Assembly: GCA_009809945.1 (NCBI GenBank)
Contig: WTPW01002207.1
Span: forward strand, 41,788-105,787
DNA length: 64,000 nt
Direction: 5' to 3'
From: Gigaspora margarita
Taxonomy: Eukaryota; Glomeromycota; Glomeromycetes; Diversisporales; Gigasporaceae
The notes under the pieces are model-generated. The model had not been told where the DNA came from. It searched no databases and saw nothing but the letters and a program-made list of their open reading frames with translations. The position numbers and the translations under genes are program-made. Shown one piece after another: positions 55,293 through 64,000 of the stretch (position 1 is the first letter of the stretch; every line of letters starts with the position of its first letter).

Positions 55293-55912
55293 TATTTTTA
55301 GACTATCTCAGATGCGAATTGCATCTGAGGCATGTGTGGTGCTCTTTTTTTATTTATTAAGATCTTAAACTATTCTCATACTAGGGAGGTACATGATTTT
55401 GTTAAGTCTGTATTGATGTTCCAGATCCTTGGCCTCATGGTGTAGGACCCCGTTATTGAGTTCACAGTTCTCTAACTCACATGATTGCTAGCCAGAATGT
55501 TCTAAATTTTTATTCCTAACTTTTTCACAACCAACTTATATTTGGTTAATTTCTTTTTTATTTTCTATTCATCTGGAATTCCACTTGAAGTATCCTTTTT
55601 ATGCATCCGAAATTCTACCAGAAGTATCCTAATTTTTCTTCAACTGAAATTCTACTGGAAGTGTCCAACCTGTATTTGACCAGATTTCCACTGGAGGTAT
55701 TCATATCTTCTTTTAAGAACCTTCTATACAAATCTTAAATGTGGCTGTATATGGCTGTACTGCCAAACGTAGTTCTAGCATCCTAGTTCAGCACATCTGT
55801 CTCATGACCTCATATAGTTATTAAAATTTTTTTTTTGTCCTCTAGTAGGGCTTGAACTGGCAACCTTACAATTGGATCAGTTAATAACCTGGGAGCACAA
55901 CCATTATAATTT
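55293..55912 (-). mobile_element. tRNA-headed SINE, minus strand
   Basis: Read on the minus strand it starts near GTTGTGCTCCCAGG (55905) and has the B-box-like GTTGCCAGTTCAAGCCC (55868-55852). The body has repeated CTTCCAGTAGAATTTC/CTTCTGGTAGAATTTC motifs, and the 3' end has a 9-bp stem CTCAGATGC-GCATCTGAG (55307-55329). The shared head and body show it is the same family as 48186-48860. The A-box side is truncated or diverged. Confidence 0.75.
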
Positions 55913-56055
55913 TTATTATTGATAGCAATTAAAAGAACATGTTCTATGTCTGTTAATAATTGATATATAACTAATATAAAAAAATTAATATTTTGATAAT
56001 AAAAAATAGCATTGTTAAATCATACTACTGGTGTTCAATTATACAGAGGGCTAGG

Positions 56056-57830
56056 TTTATGACAGTCAGACCCAATGCACAGAGCAGGCTATGGTATCCT
56101 GTGCAGCTGTAAGAACTGACCTTGAAACAGTGAGTGCTTCTACAGAAATTAATCCTTGTACTGCCATGCTGAAGTATCACTTCAATATTACACTTATACA
56201 GCAACATAGTTCTACTCACTCTATAGAACAAAAAATATATAATGAATATGAATTGTTATTAGATAGCTCTGATAAATTCCAATATATCAACTATATACAC
56301 TAATACTACACAAAGAACAAACATTAACTTCTATTCTAATCACTTGAAATCTACAACCCATCAATAAGTACAACAAATTTTTATACCACCACAGATTACA
56401 ATCTTTACCTTCACTACAAACTGTTGGTTCCTTTACAAGAGGAATATCCAATGTTTTATACACAACAAAATATTAGAATCTCTATAAAATATAGTAGGAT
56501 TGATTATGTTTTTGAAGAAGCACATATATATTTACCACAAGAGTTTCTCTTACCTAACCACTTTTTTGTTCCTTTTTGAAGATTTCTATCTTTTTAACAA
56601 TACCTTACTTAAATCAAAATCTTCTTCTAATTATAACAACCAATTAATACCTCTTGATCTTTTTATTTGTACACATAATGTTCAAGGTTTTAATAATATT
56701 ACCAAAAAACAAGTTTGGGAAAATTATTGCTTATCTCACAATTTAAATATTATTAGTATTACTAAAACTAAACTCTCTAGTGCACCTTTCACATTTAAAC
56801 CTAAACAAACTCAATTTTATTTCTACTTTTGGTCCTGTACTGATAGCTCTAGAGCAGGTACTGCCATTATGATTCACAACTATCTTATCCCTCATATTCA
56901 TAATATTACAGTATTACATATCCTGGCTATGCAATAGCTATTGATTTATTTTTTAAACATGATTTTAAATTTTGTATAATTTCTATTTATCCACTCTCTA
57001 ATAACTCACAAGAGAGACTTCAAATCCAAGATACTATTATTTAATGAATTCAACAAGCAATTTCATTAAATTTTCAACCAATAGTTTTAGAAGACTTTAA
57101 TGCCTTTGCTGACTCTATTTTAACTAGTAACTCCAAATTTAAATTGCTTCAATTCCTTTCTTATAATAACATGTCCAATTTGGCATCTCATACTAATTCA
57201 TTCCAATCTACCTGGTATAGCTCTAGATACCAAAGTGAAATAGATTTTATTTGAACCCATGATCCTCTTATTCCTTATTTACAATCCTTTGAAATTGATG
57301 ACTCAGACTTTTCAACCTCTAGTGATACAAGATTCTTAAATCTCACTGGTCCTTTCTCTATACATTTACTGGACATACTTGAAATAAATGCAAAAAACAT
57401 GTAGAAGAATCTTTAATTATAAACTAATGACAAATAAAACCTGGTAGGCATTTGCTGACCAGGTTTTATTTAATTTCATATCCCATTATACTGCTTCTAC
57501 TATTTCTACTTCTGAATCACTTGAAACTACTTGGTATAAACTACAAACTAGCATTATTAATGCAGCACTTATACATATTCCTAACAAAAAATTTGCTGTA
57601 TGTAACTTTCATCACTCCTACTTTATCTGATAATCTTTTAAATTGGTTTCAAAATAAAATTTGGTCATACAAAATATCTCTCAACACCAATGGGAACAAG
57701 TACCAAAAAAAAACAAAAAAAATTTTTTCCAAGTATATTTTCTCTAATAACAACATCTTCATCAAATATATCACATATAGATTTCTCTCCTTTTATAAAA
57801 AAAAATAGTTCCTATAAGGCTTCTTTTTAA
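56056..57830 (+). pseudogene. LINE 5' half with endonuclease domain, decayed
   Basis: One frame from about 56060 reads MVSCAAVRTDLETVSAST through YEFLL-type blocks and FYTTTDYNLYLHYKLLVPL. It shifts frame near 56570, then reads IPLDLFICTHNVQGFNNITK (endonuclease N-terminus), NIISITKTKLSS (catalytic Glu position replaced by Lys), SSRAGTAIMIHNYL, EDFNAFADS (GDFNAH-like) and WYSSRYQSEIDFI followed by TGA where Trp is expected. A later stretch WYKLQTSIINAALIHIP reaches the linker before the reverse transcriptase, then homology fades. Stops are TAA/TGA/TAG at positions where CAA, TGG and CAG codons are plausible. Confidence 0.85.
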
Positions 57831-57834
57831 CCAA

Positions 57835-58089
57835 CTGCATACTCTAATGCCATAATATATTTCTAAGGTTTCCTTTAACCTATTCTAGCTAGCTAATTAA
57901 TCTGAAATGATTAATTATAGATTAATAGAAAATAGTGATTATAATATCACATTGGATGCCTGTTTACAGTAACACAAATGTAACTTAAAATGTTTAAATG
58001 TAGAATGTATTTCTATTATATTTAAATAAAGTTTCAACTATGGCATTTTAAAAAAAAAAAAAAAATAACAAAAAATTTTAGAGTTGGGC
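57835..58089. other. Short gene-free spacer
   Basis: AT-rich with an A-run at 58050-58065 following AATAAAGTTTC (58025). It could be the tail of a retroelement; no TSD was found. Confidence 0.35.
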
Positions 58090-58710
58090 TTACTTTAAGT
58101 TAGAGTTAGGGTTGGATTAGGCGAGATTGTGAATAGACAATTGACAAGCCAATAGACTCAATAGACAGTCTAATGGTCTAATCAAAGCCATTAGGCAATA
58201 GACAAATAAAATATAGTTTAAAAGTAATCTGATTGGTTAATTTTAGAAATTATGATCTGGCTAATATAAGTACTAAATTAGACCAGTATTAGACCGATGG
58301 CTAATATAAGTACTAAATTAGACCAGTATTAGACCGATGGACAATAGACAAGTTAATTTATGAATAAACATATGTCTAATTAAATTTTTATTTAAATAGA
58401 CATTGTCTATTCTCAACCAAATTGAATAGACATTAGACAATTAGACCATTAGACAGACCATTAGGCAATTAACAATTGAATTTTTGATTAGACTATGTCT
58501 ATGGATTAGGGTATTTATATTAGCAAAATCGCATTCCCGGCATTGTTTATTAATGCACCAAGGCGGATTTATACTGCCGTTTTTTCTATTTTCAAAATTT
58601 TTTTCTTGTTTTGCTTCGTTGGGCTAATCCGGGATTAACAAATCTTCTATGATATAATTGGACGTTGATCACATAATTTGCCCCGCTTTAGACGACCTCC
58701 TAATATAGTA
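58090..58710. repeat. Repeat related to 36320-36565, hosting a hAT-like insertion
   Basis: From 58512 the order CATTCCCGGCATTGTTTATT, AATGCACCAAGGCGG, GGGCTAATCCGG and CTTTAGACGACCTCC parallels 36370-36565. The preceding GTTAGAGTTAGGGTTGG also matches, so the DNA between (58122-58502) looks inserted. Confidence 0.65.
58122..58502. mobile_element. hAT-like insertion, 381 bp, 8-bp TSD
   Basis: GGATTAGG flanks both sides (58114-58121, 58503-58510). The body is made of AATAGACAATTAGAC/TTAGACCATTAGAC words in both orientations, as in other hAT-like MITEs here. Terminal repeats are weak. It contains a perfect 40-bp tandem duplication (58261-58300, 58301-58340). Confidence 0.6.
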
Positions 58711-59693
58711 ACAAACGAAAATCGTTACTTGTTTCATCCGGTTAATAATAAATCGAATAAATCCGATTTATCTGACTTTTTAGACTTATCGATCTAGAAA
58801 ACTTGTTAAACCCCGAAAATTTAATAGCATTAGCGACAAGTGTAATAAGAGACGCAGCCGAGTTCTTGACTTCGAAATCGTTTAATAGAAGTTAGTTCTT
58901 TAGTAGTTATTTCTTGAGTAACATAATAAATCGTTCGTAAAAACCCTATTGTTCTCGTGAACTTGTCATATTCACATTTTCGATTAATTCGTAAGATTAT
59001 AAAAGAGATAGTAATCTGATCCCTCTATAATAAAATAATAATTTGATTAAACTCTTGATCGTACTATTGATCTCCTCATCAACCGGATCCCCGTGATTTT
59101 GCATTATTATCTCGTGACCACGTGACATCGTGAACGAAGTTCACGGATCGGTAACTCCGGAACTAACATTAATAAAACAATAACTAAGATCTGATTTGTC
59201 TTCTTGTATAAAGTACTATAGGAATTGGTGCCATCTTTACATCAAATTAATATGAACGTTACAATTATTATGTCAGTACAGAATTTTCATGACTAAAATA
59301 TAACTATAATTTTTTTACTTTTATTATATACTTGTCGGTAACGAAAGCACGATAATCAAAAAAAATATATTTCAAAATTTAAAAGATTTTATTATGGAAC
59401 AATGCAGATTAGTAACAAGCCAGTCAGTTTTGCTGTAGTTTGATATTGTCAAAAAATTTGAAATAGTGTATAAAATTCTTTATAAAAAATTATTCAAGAT
59501 CAAGCTAGAACGTTAAAACTCATATAAGACATAATATCAAGCTAAATCTCCTACAAATAAATTTGTCATAAAATAAATTGCGAAAATGATGATATTCTAA
59601 AGCATTATTAGATGAAGTTTTTTCATGAATTAATATTGTTAAAACCCACATCGATGCAAGCGCTTAACAGATCAATACGCTATAATTCTTTAA
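58711..59693. other. Low-repeat intergenic region downstream of cofilin
   Basis: Higher complexity than the repeat blocks, with many CG dinucleotides and GATC words and a small CGTGAAC-GTTCACG hairpin near 59130. No gene was recognised. It contains the cofilin 3' flank. Confidence 0.4.
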
Positions 59694-60334
59694 TCACTTA
59701 AGTTTTCGAACTTTATCAAGGACTGTTTCAAATACGATATCTTTGGCTTCTATGCCCTGTATTTGAAATGAAACATCAAGCTTTGTTACCAATATTTGTT
59801 TACTTGCAGCGGAAAGGAATTTATTTAGGATATCAGCATTCGCAGGAATCCTATAAATATAATTCGTAAATTAGTTTTATAATTCAATTAAAATTATATA
59901 GTATTAAACTATTCTTTTTAGTAACATACCAAGAAATAAATATAATCTTCTTTCGATGACCTTCACCAAGTTTTTCATAATCAAAATCATAAACAGCGAA
60001 ATAAGGAACTTTTTTTATAGTAATTTCGGCATAAAATTTCTCATAAGATTTTTTATAATTAGTTCCATCATTTTCATCGGACGCAGTCGTTTCCACTGCT
60101 TTATCAATAATGAAGTGTGTTTTATCATCGGAAAATTTGTACAAAATATATTTGTACATCTTATGTAACTTTAGATCGTTAAAAATATTTACACATTCAT
60201 CGGGTACTGTGACATTTAGCATCGGCTAAAAAACATTTTTAAAACAACCAATGTTAATCAAGGTTAAAAACAATTAAAAACGATAGAAATTATTTGTAAA
60301 AAAAAAAAAAAGCAAATTTTTAAATATGTACCAT
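59694..60334 (-). CDS. ADF/cofilin family actin-binding protein, three exons
   Basis: Exons on the minus strand are 60334-60332 (ATG only), 60225-59930 and 59850-59694, giving 151 residues. Intron 1 runs GTACAT to TTTTAG; intron 2 runs GTATGT to TTATAG. The protein follows the cofilin fold throughout: VPDECVNIFNDLKL (about 8-21), KYILYKFSDD (26-35), YFAVYDFDYE (76-85), KKIIFISW (93-100, W100 codon split by intron 2), then LNKFLSAASKQIL (long actin-binding helix) and VFETVLDKVRKLK at the C-terminus. ADF/cofilins bind and sever actin filaments in the cytosol; 140-155 residues is the usual fungal size. The N-terminus lacks the common Met-Ser start, and the helix has diverged residues, so it may be a paralogue. 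If exon 1 is wrong, translation could start at the second ATG (60222). Confidence 0.92.
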
Positions 60335-61430
60335 TTTTCGAGGTAAACAAAAAAAAATTGTTAGTAACTGTATGTTGCTGATTTTTTGTGGTTTTATGTA
60401 TTCGTGAAGTATTGTTCTGTTATTAAAGAACAATTTTAAATCAAGAATAAATAATACATAGTTGTATTGGTCAATTATTACCGTGTGATTACGATAAAGT
60501 GTATTGTTATTTACTTATTAGGCTCTGCTAAAGCAATGTACGATCAAGAAAAATCATTCAACAAACTTGGGCTAGTTTAACTTTGTGTGAATAAATTTAG
60601 GTAAGTATTTTAATATTCTATTGTTCGAAAGGTTAATCATGAGATCAGATGAAATTGTATAATCAAATCCGATGGGCTAGAGGTTTACTTTATTAAGTTA
60701 TCTCTAACTATTGGTACAACAAAGTTAATACTTTGAGCATGCATTCATTTTTTGTTATTGTCACAAAGTACTGGACTGTTGTATACTTCTCAGATTTCTT
60801 CTCGCTTACGACTTACTTATCGTACAGATATTTCCACCTAATAAGAAGCGCAATGCAATACACAAATACACAATATATAGTTAAAGGATTTCTTTATTAC
60901 TAATCGAATCTAAGAAGGACTATTTCTTTAAAGACCCTTATATCTTATGATCACGTATTCAAACTCGTCATGTTACATGAACCCGATCCAAACTGAACCC
61001 CGGCACTACGAATTCCTGGGGTGCCTAAATCCACGTGCACTTATATTTTGGGATTTCGAGCTTTCGCTTCAGGTTTCTAATCATTACCTGAGAGTTACTA
61101 TTAACCTCCATTGAAGGTTAACTCTGCAAAATTAACTTAATAATTTATTTGCCACACAAGCACCATTGTATGAAATTCAATTCTAACTTTATGTTCTCTC
61201 ATGAACACTTTTTAAGCCTTTAATATTCTCAAAAATTTTTAATGTTCTCAATATAGAAAAATTAGGTTTTTTTTTGCATCAAAAATTTTTATTTAATTTT
61301 CTCAAATAGAGAATGCACTCTGACGTACTTTAACAAATCATGCCTTAAAATTTGATCATTATTCTCAGAATATTGAATTTCGCACATTGACTCGCACTAA
61401 TCTACTTGTACAATACCAAGTAAAATTCAT
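60335..61430. other. Cofilin upstream region and gene-free DNA
   Basis: Contains the presumptive cofilin promoter (60335-60500). A donor-like AGGTAAGTATTTT at 60599 has no convincing coding exon. The rest is unique-looking AT-rich DNA with no supportable gene. Confidence 0.4.
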
Positions 61431-61456
61431 AATAATAATAATAATAATAATAATAA
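61431..61456. repeat. (AAT)n microsatellite
   Basis: About nine uninterrupted AAT triplets, followed by a short A-run. Confidence 0.9.
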
Positions 61457-62279
61457 CTAAAAAAAAAAAAATAGAAGATAATAAAGTTTTGAAAATATAT
61501 TTACTAGCAAATCTACAGTTTTCAAAGTTTCAAACATAGTAAAAATTTCTTAATACTCACTAACTTATCATAGTGCATTCGTAAATATTCGCATTATATT
61601 GGCAAAAATTTTTATAGAAATATTGTAATCATTAAAATTAAGTAATAAAAGTCTTAATTTTATTAGCAGAATCTAGTAAATTAAAATATAACTTTTACTT
61701 ATCATTATAAACTTGTGATAGTTAATTAAAAATATAACTTTTACTTATCATTATAATTACTTGTGCTCATCTAAAAATTATTGTTATAAATTTTCATAAA
61801 ACATAGTTACTAGAAAAAGGTGTATTATGGTAATATATTATATTTGATAATCATCCTGGTATGGATTATGAGTTTCTTTCGAGTAAAGAGTATAGGAGTC
61901 GAGACGGCTGATCGAGCGCCTACTATCTAAACGTCAGGTTATAGGGACTATCAGTTGAAATACCAAGGTGAAAATTTTTCTTAAAACTTCATTATTATCT
62001 CAGAATTAAGCAAGAGAGAGTGACAGCTTATTTTTTTTTTTAGAAAAAAAATCCTTTTGTGTAAATTTTTTTTTAAAAAACAACTTTGATTTCGTAATAA
62101 ATCCTTTTCATTTAAAAAAGGTTTTTTTTTTGTATTGAACGAGTTTAAAAATTTTAAAAACATGCTAGTTGCAGACATAATAAAAACTATTAATTTTATT
62201 TATCATTAGCATTGCCGTTAAAAAATAACTTTTACTATGTTTATTTACTTATTTTAAATTGAGTAATATAAGGTGGAAA
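61457..62279. other. Gene-free AT-rich DNA with a 46-bp tandem duplication
   Basis: AAAATATAACTTTTACTTAT then CATTATAA occurs at 61683-61710 and again at about 61729-61756. A 65-codon minus-strand frame near 62000 is Lys/Phe homopolymer-driven and not credible. Confidence 0.4.
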
Positions 62280-62572
62280 GGGTAATTTGACGAATTTGGA
62301 TATCTCGTGGTCTAATGATCATGATTGAGTAATTTTTATACCATTCGATTTGATGAGACGAATCGAATGGTACAAAGTTCATCTGATTCTAATCACTGGA
62401 TCACAAGATATAATCGATTATTTGCCAGGTTTACACTTCATCAAAATCCCCCTCAAGGATCATTTTGTTCAGCATATAATCGTTGATATATCGTGATCCA
62501 GTGATCAGTATCGAATGGTATAAAAATCATCACTAGATCACATCAAGATATCATCAATTCTTTAAATTACCC
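62280..62572. mobile_element. Inverted-repeat element with the TTTTTATACCATTCGAT module
   Basis: The left end GGGTAATTTGACGAATTTGG and right end (reverse complement GGGTAATTTAAAGAATTGAT) extend into TCTAGTGATGA and TTTTTATACCATTCGAT blocks. The left half itself contains a palindrome (ACCATTCGATTTGATGAGAC with GAATCGAATGGT). GTGATCCAGTGATC-type words match the hairpins at 50700-50998. Confidence 0.75.
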
Positions 62573-63179
62573 ATACTTCTCTAAAATTTAAACTTTTGAT
62601 ACGATATACGATATATAATACCATTTAATGTCACTAAAAAAAAAAAAGATGCTATATTACTAATTTTATATAAATAATTCTAAATCATGTATAAAGTTTA
62701 ATACAAAAATAAAAAAATTTTTAATAGTAAAGTAATTAAGTTTTATATTTGTTATTTTAACTTGCCAAATTACTCTTTTCTACCTTATGATTTTTTGCTC
62801 GAGCATGATTGACATTTATACTGTCTTAAGATGGAGGCGATTGCCTGTTATTATAACTAAGATTTGAGATGGCCTTGTATTGTTGTAGATGAAAAGGTGG
62901 TGATGATGGAATTGATTATTACATTGGGGGATATCTTGAAATATTTAAACTGTGCTCATAATTGCTTAAACTCGTCTAAAATATACAATTTACTTTAATA
63001 TAGAAATTTTAAATATTTATAGATGTATAAATATATATTGTACTTGGTCTCAGCCAAAAATAGGTTTAATAAATATAGCCTTTATTTTAACATTGGAGTC
63101 ATTCGTACTGCTTTCTCTATTTTTATTTAACGCAAGAAAACTAAGGAACTGCGATTGAAAGTAAATTTTGAAGAATTAG
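62573..63179. other. Gene-free AT-rich spacer
   Basis: No gene or repeat was recognised. Confidence 0.3.
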
Positions 63180-63950
63180 ATTTTTTTTAGAGACTAAATA
63201 GATAAGTTTTAAACTTAAAAACCCAATGGTTGACTTTTTTTAACGGCATTCATATATTTGATTTGTTACTTGCTGTCTTGTTAAGTAAATTTATTTACTA
63301 AACGGTTACAGTCAAAGGAATTCACTCTTCATTTTCAGATATTTTACAGTCAAACTCGTTACCAATTTTTGAATTTTAATGGCACTATTAAACTATTCGA
63401 AATTATATCGAACATAATATGTTATATTCAGTGTCTGCAATGTCGTAAAATTCTGTCCATTGTTCCATTGCTTCGTTGGGGATTTTTAATATCTTTACTA
63501 ATTGCACAAAATATATATTTAGTAAAATTTATATAAATATATTTACTGTAAAACAAAGATTTTTTTTTAGCACGGAAAAATGTATAATAGCTTTATTCCA
63601 TATAGTAATGCATCAAAGTACCAAGATTGGTTACAAAAAAAAAACAAATATTGATGTCTTGTGCGAGATTTTACATATCATTTAACTTATGAATATACTG
63701 TTTTGCAGTTTTATGTTGGTTAAATAGCAAATTGGAAAATCATAGCTATATTTATTTCATGGAAAATCTATTTCGGAATATTTCTGTAATACATACTAAG
63801 TAATGTACAATATATGCTGTCATCTCTCACAAAATAACGCTTTAGAAATTTAGATTTAATTCGAATCAATGTTATCTTAAAATGATTTTTCATATAAGCT
63901 TGTTATTTTAGCAATTTCTTAAATATTTTTTGTGGTCAAACTCAGTTATA
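63180..63950. repeat. Diverged duplicate of 7490-8170 and 2020-2245
   Basis: 63180-63545 aligns by eye with 7490-8170. 63712-63950 aligns with 2020-2245 (TAATGTACAATATAT, GAAATTTAGATTTAATTCGA, AAGCTTGTTATTTT). The two halves are adjacent here but about 5 kb apart and in swapped order near the left end of the window. No protein-coding content was recognised. Confidence 0.6.
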
Positions 63951-64000
63951 AGCTATAACGGCTAATGTATCGAAGAATGTGTACAGGGCACCACATAAAA

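Overview
The window is strongly AT-rich eukaryotic DNA dominated by transposable elements. Three observations suggest a fungus, most likely an arbuscular mycorrhizal one (Glomeromycotina, Rhizophagus-like): short GT-AG introns, degenerate interstitial TTAGGG repeats, and a coding family with an FP-x-L-R-K-I-T-F and L-E-S-I-D-L-S-K core that I associate with Rhizophagus. This assignment is inference from sequence character, not a database match. Only three loci look like intact genes. They are a small secreted-peptide gene with one intron (3614-3890, +), a 331-residue lineage-type coiled-coil protein (34515-35510, +), and a three-exon ADF/cofilin gene (59694-60334, -).

Layout. 0-10 kb: low-copy AT-rich DNA with small inverted-repeat elements (MITEs) and the secreted-peptide gene. 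10.3-12.3 kb: a TA-flanked element holding a T-rich minisatellite that runs into a 768-base assembly gap. 12.3-26.2 kb: nested repeats. At 17.9-24.4 kb a long inverted repeat encloses a tRNA-headed retroelement (target-site duplication, or TSD, of 12 bp). That retroelement was hit by a hAT element (8-bp TSD), which itself contains another MITE. The same interval holds a tandem array hit by a PIF/Harbinger-like element carrying a 328-bp palindromic satellite. 27-30 kb: a decayed tandem-repeat coding locus, minisatellites and palindromic MITEs. 31.2-35.5 kb: a broken inverted paralogue of the 34.5-kb gene, split by a TA-flanked 710-bp element, then the intact gene. 36-41 kb: a 2.7-kb fold-back and an A-rich TA-flanked element. 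43-50 kb: a LINE-type retrotransposon shredded by at least seven later insertions. 50.5-55.9 kb: PIF-like, hAT (with a BED-finger-like remnant) and palindromic elements plus a second tRNA-headed SINE. 56-57.8 kb: a second LINE fragment with an endonuclease domain. 58-64 kb: low-copy DNA with cofilin and a diverged duplicate of sequence found at 2 and 7.5 kb.

Biology. No pathway-like gene cluster is present. The genes are unrelated housekeeping and lineage-specific genes in a repeat landscape. The main signals are the density of non-autonomous TA-, TAA-, 8-bp- and 9-bp-TSD elements, their nesting order, palindromic modules reused by unrelated elements, and C-to-T/G-to-A decay of the LINE reading frames, including both catalytic aspartates of the reverse transcriptase. 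All element classes are assigned from termini and TSDs read by eye. No alignment or database search was run.
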